Notes: generated from the sequence alone by a model not told the origin. A DNA stretch of 41,396 nucleotides from Stereocaulon alpinum (GCA_018257865.1 JAEUBA010000154.1:1-41396), one strand, 5' to 3'. Counted from the first letter of the stretch, positions 1 through 10,896 are shown. Made by a program: numbers and translations.

Positions 1-214
1 GTATTATAGAGCCTAGCGGTAAGGTTAGATAGGCGGAGTAGAATAATAAGTAAGCTAATAAGCGAAAGTTTTTAGCTAGAAGGGGCGACTCTAAAAAGGT
101 TTCTTTCGCGTCTAGAGGGCCTTCAACCCCCCTAGATTTCCTAATAATATAAGAGAACACCCTTATTAGTATATATAGATACTAGAATAGGCGTATAAAT
201 CAATCAATTAATTA
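1..214 (-). repeat. Dispersed tail repeat T, inverted copy at the left edge
   Basis: Read on the minus strand this matches 20894-21111 almost base for base, apart from C/T and G/A differences of the RIP type. It starts inward with a short TTGA-type tandem (about 200-214) and then a block beginning TTTATACGCCTATTCTAG. A third copy starts at 41281 and a weak minus-strand match lies at 38838-38876. The repeat runs off the window start, so its true end is unseen. Its identity is unknown: in the other two clear copies it directly follows a LINE ORF1-like frame, so it may be a LINE 3' end, but a long inverted terminal repeat cannot be excluded. Confidence 0.75.
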
Positions 215-1236
215 GTAGTAGGCTTATTATTATTAGGATAATTTAGGCTTATATAGCCTAGCTTCCTATAATAATAGTAGATAAGCTTAGTTATTAAATC
301 TAAATTAGTCTTCCGCTTTAAACTCCTTAAATAAGATTTATATTACGCTAACTATAAGCTATTAACCCTTAGGCCTAGCCTATTAGGCTTAGAAATTTAT
401 TATTCTAATAAGCGGCTTAATATAGATCTATAGAATTTTATAAGAATAGGTATTAATTATAGCGTAGATTTAGACGCTAAAGAACTCTAGCTTATAATAT
501 ATATTAATAGACTAAATTATATTAGGTCTTAGTATAGTATATTTTTAATACTTATATTATTTCTTCTCTAATCTTCGCTAGATATCTTCTAAATCGACTA
601 GTCTTATTCTATATATTAAATTATACCTAGAGATAGCGATCCCCTTATATTAAAAGTAGATATAGAGGTATATAAGGCCGAAGTTAGTAATAAAGCTACT
701 AGCTAGGTACTCCTATATAATACGAATTATCTTATTATCTTAAAACTATCTCTATTTAATCTTATACCTCTACTAGTAACCTAGCTTAATCCTAATTCGC
801 TAAAGTAATTTAGGTTATATAGGTATTCCTATAGCTTTTAACTTAACTCTTATCTCTTAATTAATCGCTAAGTACTTATAGAAGAGGAAGGTAATTATTA
901 AGTTATAGAGTTAAGGGTTTAGATACTTATATATAATATATTTCTTCGCGCCCTAACTAGTTAGGTATCTTTATAGTATCTTTAGACTAATTATAGGGTA
1001 GTACTTATATAATTTAATAAGGATATCCCCTATAGTAGTACCCCTATTATAGGTATTAAGGATCTATTCTTAATAGGAGTCTAAGTTAATTATACGTAGC
1101 GCTATAAGAATAAGAGGTAGTAATTTAATAGAGTACTATTAGATAAGCTATATTATAGGCGCTATAGATAATTAGATTACTAGTAGTAGTATAGTTACTA
1201 GATTATTAATAATTATAAATATAGTAGGGTAGGTTT
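215..1236. other. Unassigned RIPed DNA
   Basis: About 1 kb almost free of CA and TG, dense in TA and with CG retained, so it was repeated DNA when RIP acted. Stop codons of the TAA/TAG type occur in all frames. Once these are treated as possible former Gln/Trp codons nearly any frame looks open, so openness is no evidence here. I recognise no reverse transcriptase, transposase or zinc-knuckle motif. It sits on the interior side of tail repeat T and could be the body of a minus-strand LINE-like element, but that is inference only. Confidence 0.5.
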
Positions 1237-2050
1237 TAGAAATAAAAGTTCAAAATTAAAGTTGAAAATATTTGATATGACCACTTGCCTATTGCGGCAC
1301 ACCGTAGTTGAGCGGGAACAAAGATTATGAGGTGGAAGGCCGATTATGCGCCGATATTGTGTCACAGTCGACGAAACCCATGCAAAACACTACAGAAGGA
1401 TGAACCTGGGGCAGTTCTACCACGGAGTGGAAGCGTCCTCACAAGGTGGCTCGACAATGATCGAGTTCTGACAAAATGGGGTCTCAGATGTTGAAGGTCT
1501 TTCCTCAACGAAGCGAACGTATCTGTGCAGCGTCCCGGCGGTTCCACTCGCATCACAGCAATCGCAACGATATGCTTCGCTTATCGGCGCAGCTCATCTA
1601 GATCCACCACCGTCATCAGTGGCAGACCAGCAATTGACCCTGCGGCCAGGCGGTTGCATATGGCAAAGAGAATCTTTGAGCCCAGGGAATCCTGCACCAT
1701 CCGGTGCAGACGAGACTAAGTTTACAAGGAGCCTTGTTTTAGGACCTTTAGGTCTTAGAGTAAATCGCTCGCAGACGGCCGCGTAATATCGTTATACCCT
1801 AATGGCAATTACAATATAATCTTCGTTTTGTTTCCTGATCGACGCACTAAGTAGGTACTAGTCAAGTTCTTCTGTAAAGCGCCTTGATCGCAATCAGAAA
1901 ACCATGCAGCACCGTTGAAGCAATACCCATATTCTAACAATCTCGCAACTTTCAAAATTTTCCCGTAGCGCCCCTACCAAATTTAGCTGCAAAACCTACG
2001 CAACCTTCTGCAGCTACTAACACGCCTAGAAATACCCCTAAACAGGCAGA
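1237..2050. other. Non-RIPed island, probably low-copy host DNA
   Basis: CA and TG return abruptly near 1250 and vanish again near 2060, where the Tc1/mariner remnant begins. The roughly 800 bp has ordinary dinucleotide content (for example CCACTTGCC and GTGTCACAGTC) and balanced GC, and I see no second copy in the window. This is what single-copy sequence between RIPed repeats should look like. Short open frames exist on both strands but none carries a recognisable domain. The right part (1900-2050) shows mixed content, with CA present but TA enriched, suggesting slight RIP leakage from the neighbouring transposon. Confidence 0.7.
1472..1786 (+). other. Stop-free stretch without a start codon, possible exon remnant
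   Basis: A frame of 104 codons runs from just after a TGA (1469-1471) to TAA at 1784-1786 inside the non-RIPed island. Its composition is protein-like, rich in Ser, Pro, Leu and Ala, with the segment PGNPAPSGADETKF near the end. It has no ATG near its start, and a possible splice acceptor (TCTCAG) lies at about 1482-1487. An open run of this length can occur by chance in GC-balanced DNA and no family is recognised. It is listed only because it is the one long frame in DNA that RIP did not touch. Confidence 0.15.
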
Positions 2051-3250
2051 ATTAAGGCTAGTAACGCGTATAATTAGTCCTTCCTTAGTATAGCTACTTT
2101 ATAATAATTACGCTAACCTCTTATACCCCCTAGTCCTTCGCTACTATATATCTACCTCTCTCCTCTATATATAAAGACTATATTTAGTACCACCTCTTTA
2201 CTAGATTAGATCTAATTATAATAGCTAATATTAAGAGTTACTCGCCTTAGACTATATATAAATATTAATATCTTATTAATATATTTAGCTTCTATACCCC
2301 TAAGTACTATATAAAACGGGGTCCGCTATATAAAATTCTTTCTACTTAGGGAGAGAGTCTCCGTATTTTTCTAGCTATAAAGCTATAGGCTTATTTAGAT
2401 AAGATATAGCTATTCCTCTTTAATATATAGGGGGTTCTTATTTTAATTAAGCTAGTCTCTAAACTACTATAAAAGATAAAGATTAGTAGAAAGTCTCTAT
2501 ATAGGGAGGTTATAGAACGCTTATATAAGTATTACTATAGCTTTAAGCTCGTAATAAGTACTATAACTTATAATATAATTATCTACTTAGATAAGAGTAG
2601 TACTAATAAGTATACCGCCTATTAAAAGCGTAGGTAGGCCTTATTTAGAATTATTCCTTAGGTAAAATAGCTACTAAAACGCTCTAAGAGATAGAGTATT
2701 CTTCTAGCTTATTACTTAGATAGAGTTCTCGCCTATATTATATATTATAGCGGTATTAATAGACTAATCTTCGCTTACTTCCTTAAAGAGTAAGTCCTCC
2801 CTTATTATAGTCCTTTCCCTAGTCTAAGATTAGTACTTTTTATAGATAACTATTTAATATATCTAGTACTAAGAATTAAAGAGCTCTGCGATAAAGCTAG
2901 TATTATAGTCTAGTATTTACCCCTATACTTACTAGACTTTAACCCTATTAAAGAGCTCTTCTTAGTAGCTAAGGCCTAGATAAAGCGATACTATAAGATA
3001 GTATATACTATATCCTTTAAGGAGTTTATATATACTGCTATTATTACTTCTAATAAGCCCTAGAATACTAGGGCTTACTTCTAATATATAGGCTATATAG
3101 TTAGTAGTAGTAATTCTATATAGAAGTACTAGAGGGTAAGGATTTAGAGGCCCCGCTTAAGGCTTAAATAAGGTTCTTAGCGGTAGATCCCCTATAAATA
3201 ATACTACTTTTACTAATTAGTACCCTACCTTCGATCTCTAATATAATTTA
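2051..3250 (+). mobile_element. Tc1/mariner DNA transposon remnant (DD34E type)
   Basis: A RIPed class II element carrying the transposase described separately. Its left limit is taken where CA/TG content collapses (about 2051-2060) and its right limit just after the transposase frame decays (about 3150-3250). I could not identify a convincing pair of terminal inverted repeats or TA target duplications, so the ends are approximate. It lies between the non-RIPed island and the unassigned DNA that hosts Gypsy element B. Confidence 0.75.
2140..3150 (+). pseudogene. Tc1/mariner DDE transposase, RIP-inactivated
   Basis: In life this enzyme would cut and rejoin the element ends in the nucleus at TA sites. 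One frame shows the family landmarks in order. The first catalytic Asp is in a LDxSxTN context at codon 2590. A KR..A.F motif follows. The second Asp is in FIDN at codon 2845. Then comes the YLPPYSPDFNPIE block at about 2914-2955, where the third catalytic residue stands 34 residues after the second Asp, giving DD34E spacing. That residue reads AAA (Lys) at 2950, as expected if ATTGAA became ATTAAA. In-frame TAG codons (for example 2623-2637 and 2911) fit former Gln/Trp. Total length of roughly 330 codons fits the family. It is not functional. Confidence 0.85.
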
Positions 3251-4738
3251 ATAATTCTAATACCGTTAGAAAGCCTATAATTAATATAACTATTCGTCTA
3301 AGTCTTAAAAGATTATTTAGTATAGTAAGGAAGGAATACTAGTAGAAAGACTAATTAAGTATTATAATAGACCCTAAATAGGTACTCCTAAGTACTAAGA
3401 CTAATATACTAAGCCCTAACTTTAACTAAAGTCTAATCTATAAAATACTTACTTTTAGTAAGTATTTAGATCTTACTACCTCTACTATCTAGTCCTAAGT
3501 CGTCTAGGGGCTTTTCCTTAATACCTACTAAGGCTATATTAACTAGATTATCTAAAGAGCTTCTCTAGCTACTATTCTAATACTCCTTAAGCTAGGTTTT
3601 TACCTCTATAGTAAGTCTCTTTCCTAATCCTAGTAGAATCTATATATAAATCTAGTTAGAATTCTTAAACTTACGTATATCTCTTACTATTTATATCTCT
3701 TTCTTAATAATTCTAAGTATTAACGTAATAGTAGATTATTCGCTATAATTCCTCCTAATCTACTAGTAAAAATACTCCCTCTATAACTATCCTACGTCTC
3801 CTTTAACTTAGACTAGGCTACTACTTTAGGTAGGCTTATAGCGTTTTTTAGTAGTAGAAGGATAAGACGGTAGTCTTATTTATATTTAATATTAAGGTAG
3901 TATTAGCTTAGGCGGAGGAGCTTACTAAGTAGAAGCTTAGTAAAAAAATAAGCTACTATAAGGATATTACCTAGGATAAAAAGAAGGTTACTAGATTAGA
4001 TAGTATAGATATTACGTTAGTAGCGCCGGTAGCTACTAGGGATTACTAGGGTTCTACTAGTATAATATTATTATTTAAAAACCTAGTAGTAATACTATTA
4101 GTAGTATAGCTTCTTTATTTACTATCTCCTTCTCTATATCCTTCTACCTTTTCTTTACGCCTTACGCTTAGGAGTATATTAAGAAGAGCTTAATCTTAGT
4201 CGCCTTCGGAGGATTATTAATAATAATACTACTCTTCCCCTTCGCTAAGGCCGTATTCTAGTCGTAAATTTATTTATCGAAGAGTTTAAGATATATATAA
4301 GAAGTTCCCTTTAGTTACTAGTAATAGTAGTTCTTATTACTATATATAGTAGAGTTATAAAACTATCTCTTTATTAACTTATATCTATTTCGACCCTTCT
4401 TCTTATCTAATTCTTTTATTCTTTAATAGAATTCTTTCTACTTAGTAGTAGTACTTATCCTTAGTTAAGTCTACCTTTTCTTACCCTTTTAGGGCTTCTT
4501 CTTCTTCTTCTTTCTCTTTAATTCTAAGTTTAAATCTAAGTTTAAATCCTCTAAGGAAGAGGTCTTAGTAGAGGATAGATTATTAAATAAAAACTAATAT
4601 TTATCCTTTTAACCCTTATACTTCTTTTTTAGTAGTAATATAGGTATAGAAGGAGTAGAACTCTTACTATCTAAAGAAGCCTCCTTTTAATTATACTTAT
4701 ATAGTATCTTTACTATAATACCTTTTTTTTATCCTTAA
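3251..4738 (+). other. 5' part of an older host element split by Gypsy B
   Basis: RIPed DNA ending exactly at the 5-bp duplication CTTAA (4734-4738) that borders element B; the same 5 bases resume at 20068-20072. The sequence therefore once continued directly into 20073-20890, which holds a LINE ORF1-like frame. Low-complexity pyrimidine tracts (TTCTTCTTC, about 4497-4520) and Ser/Leu-rich frames are visible but no domain is recognised. It may be the 5' region of that LINE-like element or another repeat. Confidence 0.5.
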
Positions 4739-5014
4739 TATTACGATCCTAATCTAGAGGCTTTTCCTACTACTAGTATAGAGGTGGCGTATTAGTATAG
4801 AGATAGCTTAGTATACTAGTTAATACGGTTCTTAGATAGGGACTAGTAGCGAGCTAGCCCTAAGGGTATTTAGGCTTATAAGCTTACTAGCTCTTTCCTT
4901 TCTTCTTCGTCCTATTTTCTAGATACTAAGTATAGCCTATTAGCTAAATCTTAATATAAGGTAGTTTCTTTAAAGCTACCTTCTCCTACGATTACCTTTA
5001 GGCGAGCTATAATA
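4739..5014 (+). repeat. 5' LTR of Gypsy B
   Basis: 276 bp beginning TATTACGATCC (TGTTACG before RIP) and ending GCTATAATA. It matches 19791-20067 throughout, with differences mainly of the C/T and G/A type. Element A inserted straddling its last three bases: the A target duplication ATATA covers 5012-5016. Confidence 0.92.
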
Positions 5015-5016
5015 TA

Positions 5017-5260
5017 TATTAGGGGCCGGCCTAGAGCGAGTCGATAGGGGTGTTAATTAACTAGGAGAATAAATCTAAGGAAGAAAGCTATATATATAGA
5101 GCGTATATATAATATAATAGGGACGCGGCTTAGTAGGCGCTAAGGCTAAAGGGGGCCTAGCGTCCGACTTAGGCCGAATCTAGGCTAAACCTAGGCTAAG
5201 GTATATAAATACTAGTAAGTAATAAAGGACTAGTTAGTAACGAAAGGCTAGCCCGTAATA
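5017..5260 (-). repeat. 3' LTR of Gypsy A
   Basis: 244 bp, starting TATTAGGGGCCGGCC and ending GCCCGTAATA on the plus strand. It matches 13272-13515 with differences mostly of the RIP type. It contains three degenerate 11-bp units of the CCTAGGCTAAA kind (about 5170-5200), which are expanded in the relative at 30540-30909. Confidence 0.92.
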
Positions 5261-5278
5261 TTACCCCCCCTCTCTAGA
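5261..5278 (-). other. Polypurine tract of Gypsy A
   Basis: The plus strand reads TTACCCCCCCCTCTCTAGA next to the LTR; on the minus strand this is a G-rich purine tract immediately upstream of the 3' LTR, the usual primer for plus-strand DNA synthesis. It fixes the orientation of element A. Confidence 0.8.
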
Positions 5279-8259
5279 AAGTATCGACCCTAATACGTAT
5301 AAGTAGTCTCCTATTAGCTTAGACCGCTAGGCTTCCTTAAGTAGCAGCGGTAGAAATCCGCGATGATATTAGCTATATTTTTAAATTTATTACTATCCGT
5401 ATTATACTATTAACGGTTAGGTTACCCTTCGTCTTTCTACTAGATATAGAACTATAGCCGGCGGTTCTTTCCTATCTATTAGGCGTCTAATATCTTATCT
5501 AGTTCCTACTCCTCTTTATTATTAATAATTACCGGCCCTAACGGTTCGGCGCGTTATCTAAGTAGGGGATCGCTCGCAGCCTTATATAATAGGCTAGGGT
5601 AGAATATATTATAAATCCGTATACTTACTAGGAGCTTTAGGTAGTAGGAATATCCTACTTTTTCTATAACTTTAAATAGCCCTAGTATCTTATTATTAAG
5701 CTTCTTACTCAGCTATACTATAGTAATATTTCTACTAGATAGAAAAACTAAATCTCCTACTTTATAGGATATATTAGCTTAGTAGCGATTCGCTTAGTCC
5801 GTTATCTATATACGGCTTTAGGCGGATTATTCCTTAATAAATTCTAGTATATCTACTATTTTATCTATAATATCGTTTACCTTAGTAGCCTACGTCCTTT
5901 CCTAGGTAGAGGGGCTGAGCTCTACTAGTAGCGAGAAAGATATATAAGGATAGAAGCCTTTATTAGCGAAGAAGGGAGATATACTAGTAGTATTTATAAT
6001 AGTATTATTATTAGCGAATTCTACGATAGGTAGCTAATAGACCTAATCGTCCTATATATAGGAGTAGTATATCCTTAGTTACCGCTTAATATCCTAATTA
6101 GCTCTTTCGGTTTATCTATTAGTTTCTAGGTAGAACGCTATAGATAGCTTTACCTTAATTCGTAATCGCTTATAAAGCGCCTCCTATACTAATAAGACGA
6201 ACTATAGACCTCAGTCTAATATAATAGAGTTAGGTAGACTATAGGTGCGGAAGACGTAATTAAGTAAGATATCTACTATAGCCTCTATAGAGGTTCCTTC
6301 GTTAGTAGCTATATATAGGGCGTAGTACCGTTCCTTAGTAAGGTAGTCTACTAGTATATAAATAGTATTATAGTTATCTAAGATAGAAAGACTTATAATA
6401 AAGTCTATTAAGATATCCTACTAGTATTAATCTAAGGTAGGCAGTAGCTATAGGAGTCTATTATACTAATCTCTTAATACCTTACTTCTCTAATACGTAT
6501 AGTAGTTATAGATATAATAGGCTACTTCCTCTTTTATACCTAGCTAGTAGAATTAATACTTTAGGATCTCTAGTATACAGTCTCTTCTTAGATAACTACT
6601 TACGGGGAGATTATAGCTTTCCTTTATAAGTTTGATATAAAGCTTTAGTAGGGCGGGGACCTAAAGGCGTTCTTTATAGAAGAGGGTATAATAGCGTTAG
6701 GAGTAGTACCTTAGATTAATACCCTTAAAGATTTAGGTAGGATTCTTCTTAATAGCCTTTCGTAGCTATATATAGTCCTTATTATCCTAATTAGCTAATA
6801 TAATCCTAGCGTAAAGAGGTAAGTCCTTATCTATTAGCGCGTTAATTTACTCCTCTAAAGGCTCTTAGTTTACTAAGAAGGTTAGATTATAACCTTAGAA
6901 GTACTTAGGTAATAGCAGCGTATAATACTAGTACTTTAGATATAAGTCGTCCTTATCCGTAGGTATTAAGTTAGGTAACTTAGTTAGGGTATCTACTTTC
7001 CTATTTAACTTCCTAGTACGGTATATAATCTTAAAGTTATAGTCTACTAACTTCTCAGCCTATCTAGCTTAGCGGCGGGTAAGCTCCTTTATCTATATAA
7101 AGTACTCTAAGCTTTTATAGTTAGTAAAGATCTAAATTAGGATATCCGTTAACTTAAGTTTAAGGCGCTAGTACTCTAAGTAGCGAACTATCGCTAGTAG
7201 TTCCTTATTATAAATCTTATAGTTATATTCTACTAGTAGTAAGTTCTTATTATAGAATATAACTAAGTATAGTACTCTATTATTATCTATTTATAATAAT
7301 ACTCTATTATTAATATAGTTTAAGGAGTCTATCTCTAGTACTACTAGTCGAGATCTCTTATAATATCTTAGTAGTAAGGTACTAGTTACTAGATCCTTTA
7401 TCTCTTTAAAGGCTAATTAATATACTTTAGACTAATAGAATAGGTAATTTTTTTTAGTAAGTACTACTAGTAGTTTTATCGTTTTTAAGAAGTCCTTAAT
7501 AAATCGACGGTAGAAGTTATAGAAGCTAACGAATACTTATACCTCCTTTAGGTAGGTAGAGGCTTCTTAGTTAGTAACTACTTTAACTTTATTAGGATTT
7601 ATTCTTAGTCTACTAGTAGATACTATTAATCCTAAAAACTTCGTTTCTTATATATAGAATTCGTACTTATTAATATCTACCTAAAGGCCTACCTCTCGTA
7701 GTTATATAAGGACCTTTCTAATATACTCTTAGTACTCCTTTTTAGTTTTACTATAGATTAGGATATTATCTAGGTAAGCTTAGTAGAAGTTATTAAGGTA
7801 TTCGAATAAGATATCGTTTATATACTGCTAGTAAGAGGTAGGACCTTTAGTTAGTCTAAAAGGTAATATATAGTACTTAAAGGCTCTAAAGGAAGTAGTA
7901 AAGGTAGTATAGTCTTTACTATCTAGATATATTTTAAGCTTATTAAATATAGTAATAATATTAAGCTTAGTAAGGTACTTATAGCCTACTATATAAGCTA
8001 AGGCTTCTTTAATTAATAGAATTAGATAGTAGTTTTAAATTATTATTATATTAAGTCTATAGTAGTCTACGTAGAATCTTAAGCTACTACTATATAGGCT
8101 CTTTACTAAGAATTAATCTCGTTATAATATAAGTTTTATATAGTTATTTAACTAATTTAAGTTTATACTAGTTCTAGAACGCTATTAATACTAGAATATA
8201 ACCGTTCTAAAACTGCAAGAACTATTGATAATTTTATAACTATTAGACAACGGTTGCGC

Positions 8260-9220
8260 AACTCTAACTCCAGCAACTCCAGCAATATCAGCAACTCCAG
8301 CAATATCAGCAACTCCAGCAACTCCAGCAACTCCAGCAACTCCAGCAACTCCAGCAACTCCAGCAACTCCAGCAACTCCAGTAACTCCAGCAACATCAGT
8401 AGCACCTGCAACATCAGTAGCACCTGCAATATCCAGTAACATCAGCAGCACCTGCAATATCCAGTAATATTAGCAACATCAGCAACACCTGCAATATCCT
8501 GCAACACCTGCAACACCTGCAATATCCTGCAATATCCTACAACACCAGCAACACCTGCAATATCCAGCAACATCAGCAACACCTGCAATATCCAGCAACA
8601 TCAGCAACACCTGCAATATCCTGCAATATCCTGCAATATCCTACAACACCAGCAACACCTGCAATATCCAGCAACATCAGCAACACCTGCAACACCTGCA
8701 ATATTCAGCAATATCAGCAACACCTGCAATATCCTGCAATATCCAGCAGCACCAGCAACACCTGCAATATCCAGCAGCACCAGCAACACCTGCAATATCC
8801 TGCAACACCTGCAACACCTGCAATATCCAGCAACATCAGCAACACCTGCAACACCTGCAATATCCTGCAATATCCTACAACACCAGCAACACCTGCAATA
8901 TCCAGCAATATCAGCAACACCTGCAATATCCAGCAACATCAGCAACACCTGCAATATCCTGCAATATCCTGCAATATCCTACAACACCAGCAACACCTGC
9001 AATATCCAGCAACATCAGCAACACCTGCAATATCCAGCAATATCCAGCAGCACCAGCAACACCTGCAATATCCAGCAGCACCAGCAACACCTGCAATATC
9101 CTGCAACACCAGCAACACCTGCAATATCCAGTAACATCAGCAGCACCTGCAATACTAGCAATATTAGTAATATCTAGCAATATCAGCAACATCCAGTAGC
9201 ACTAGTAATATCAGTAATAC
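8260..9220. repeat. 9/10-bp minisatellite inside C copy 1
   Basis: Almost 1 kb built from units of 9 or 10 bases. The first part (about 8264-8395) is mostly CAGCAACTC with interspersed CAGCAATAT. The second part (about 8396-9220) mixes CAGCAACAC, CAGCAACAT, CTACAACAC and the 10-mer CTGCAATATC in higher-order patterns of roughly 50-100 bp that recur. CA and TG are abundant here, in contrast to everything around it. Several long open frames on both strands (poly Ser-Asn, Leu-Leu-Glu, Cys-Arg-Cys) are only the repeat read in different frames. Confidence 0.95.
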
Positions 9221-9245
9221 CTAGATAGTTTATTAATTATTAATT

Positions 9246-9380
9246 AACTGTTTACCAACCGTCTACTAACTATTTACTAACCGTCTACTAACCGTCTACT
9301 AACTACAACCGTCTACTAACTACAACCGTTTACCAACTACAACCGTTTACCAACTACAACCGTTTACCAACTGCAACGGT
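9246..9380. repeat. ACCGTYTACYAACTAC tandem array in C copy 1
   Basis: A second tandem region built from ACCGTCTACTA and, toward the right, a 17-bp unit AACCGTTTACCAACTAC repeated about four times, closing with the inverted form AACGGTT. AACCGTT/AACGGTT also occurs in the left flank (about 8200-8255). Subterminal repeats of this kind are often transposase binding sites in class II elements; that role is inference. Confidence 0.8.
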
Positions 9381-10896
9381 TATTGGTTTTAGGAAGAGAT
9401 ATTCCAACGTTGTCACAACCAAATATAAACCGAATACCAACCAAATAAAGACTATTATCTAACTAGTAGTCAACCATTTAATTATAGTATTAGAATTTTA
9501 TAGGTGGATATTATAGTATCCTTCTTTTATACGAATAGTATTAGGGACGTATATAGGGTAGTACTTAGTAAGATAAAGCCCTTCTTAAGGTTCTCTTTAA
9601 GGTATTCTTTTACCTTCTATAGCTTAAAGCTAGATATTAGGTATAGTTAACTCTATAGTAGCCTCTTTCCTAGCTCTAGCTTAATTTTATAATTATATAG
9701 TTAATACGGGGGGAGCTCTTTTACCTTCTCTTTATCGAAGATATTAATTAAGTTATAGTACTCCTTTAGGAGCTTCTTCTTAAGGTTATCCTCTATATAG
9801 ACGGTAGTCTTATATATTACTTTAATAGGGGTATCCTTTCTCAGCTTATATTCTATTCCTATAAGGGTTATAGAGAAGTACTAAACTTAGTACTTCTTTA
9901 GGTTCTAGGCTAGTAGGTGGAAGGCTGCTATACTAATTTAACTAATATCTAACGCCTTATTTTCTTTAGGTGGGGGAGGAGTAGGCTAAGTAGTACTAAC
10001 CTTCTTTAGCTTAGGTTTTACTATAGTAATCTTAGTAGACTTTACCGGCTTTAAGGTAATTAATTTAGCTTTAACTCCTAGACTAGAGGTAGGTGGCTTA
10101 GGCGTAGGTATACCTATATAATTATAACGCCTTAGTATAAAGATAATATAATTATTAGCTATATTTAGTAGGACCTTATACTTATTTATCTATAGCTTAC
10201 TAAGGATAATATATTAATTACCTAAGTTAGTAATAAGTATAGGTACGGTAGACTCTATATAGTCGCTAACCTATATTAAGGGATAGATAGTATAGGTAAT
10301 AGGCTTCCTTCGTATTTTACTATTATATCCGTAAAGGTATCGGGGTTTAGAAAGGGGAATAGGGATAATATTAAGGGTATTAGAAAGAATTTATACTTCT
10401 TTTTTATTAATAAATAAGTATATAGTAGTACTAGTATTAGTAAGAGCTTTTAATTTATATTCCTTATCCTAAGTTATTAAGGTAATAGGATATATAAATA
10501 AACGCCTACTAAAGAGATTATAGAATTCTACGGATAATAAGAATAGTAGGTCCTTAGGGGCGACTTCCTTAAGGATAGCTAGTTTTCTAAATTTAATATC
10601 TCCTTAACTTCTTTAGCTTCTCTAGTATCCTTATCTTCGCTACTAACTTCTTATACTACTTTACGGAGACGCTTAGGGTATTTAGGGGCGAAGTAGCCTT
10701 CCTTATTATAATAGAAATACCTTAGCTTATCCTTTAGTACTAAATACTCCTCCTTATAATATTCCTCTTTATAGGTATTAGATAGGGAGCGGGTAGTTAT
10801 ACTTTTAAAGGTAACTTAGTAATCTATATAAGGGTTAGAAATAAAGGAGGGGGCTTATTAACTCTTTATCCTTAGGATACTATAAGGGTCGGTATT

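Larger units (their letters stand above)
8090..9516 (+). mobile_element. Element C copy 1: TA-flanked, minisatellite-bearing non-autonomous element
   Basis: 1427 bp flanked by TA at 8088-8089 and 9517-9518. Deleting it with one TA rebuilds an uninterrupted RT reading frame of element A, so these are real insertion ends. It shares both flanks (about 8088-8250 and 9220-9518) with 40034-41191. Termini begin CTATA on both strands (CTATATAGGC and CTATAATATCC), a very short and imperfect inverted terminus. No coding capacity is seen: the open frames are by-products of the tandem array. Internal layout is a RIPed 5' flank, a CAGCAACTC/CTGCAATATC minisatellite, an ACCGTTTACC array and a 3' flank. TA duplication suggests mobilisation by a Tc1/mariner/pogo-type transposase, which is inference. 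Confidence 0.85.
5290..10640 (-). pseudogene. Gypsy A pol (protease, RT, RNase H, integrase, chromodomain), split by C
   Basis: Read right to left. A retropepsin region has the fungal Gypsy motif LGxxxIILxKPWxxKYxV (about 10090-10250). The RT N-terminus with GFILPSTTPYTSPILFV lies at about 9525-9600. Then come the interruption by C, the block LRFYVDYxRLN (about 8050-8087), PFxLTxGPTSxQQYIND (about 7800-7870) and the active site YLDN at 7765-7776, where YLDD is expected (Asp to Asn by TG to TA). The integrase zinc-finger end and core start, with IDFI, lie at about 6390-6520. A C-terminal chromodomain with EQELDKILDA and a FYRRY..KPSGL tail lies at about 5320-5540. Removing C and one TA restores K-K-D-S-S-L-R-F without a frame change. 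Many TAA/TAG codons at former Gln/Trp positions make it non-functional. Confidence 0.9.

Noticed and set aside
215..1236. A long protein frame after reading TAA/TAG as Gln/Trp
   Set aside because: In fully RIPed DNA almost any frame becomes open under that rule, so it is no evidence without a recognisable motif.
1362..1556. 64-codon minus-strand open frame in the un-RIPed island
   Set aside because: Overlaps other short frames on the opposite strand, composition is not clearly protein-like and no domain is seen.
1525..1719. 64-codon plus-strand open frame in the un-RIPed island
   Set aside because: Lies in a different frame from the longer stop-free stretch at 1472-1786 and shows no recognisable features.
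2051..3250. Terminal inverted repeats of the Tc1/mariner element
   Set aside because: Candidate ends (TAATTAGT-type) match over only a few bases and are not flanked by a convincing TA pair.
8163..9192. Several 61-117-codon open frames with repetitive proteins on both strands
   Set aside because: They are the 9/10-bp minisatellite read in different frames, overlap each other on both strands, have no domain and change with unit number.
8260..9220. CRISPR array
   Set aside because: Units are 9/10 bp with no spacer/repeat alternation, and the setting is a eukaryotic transposon.
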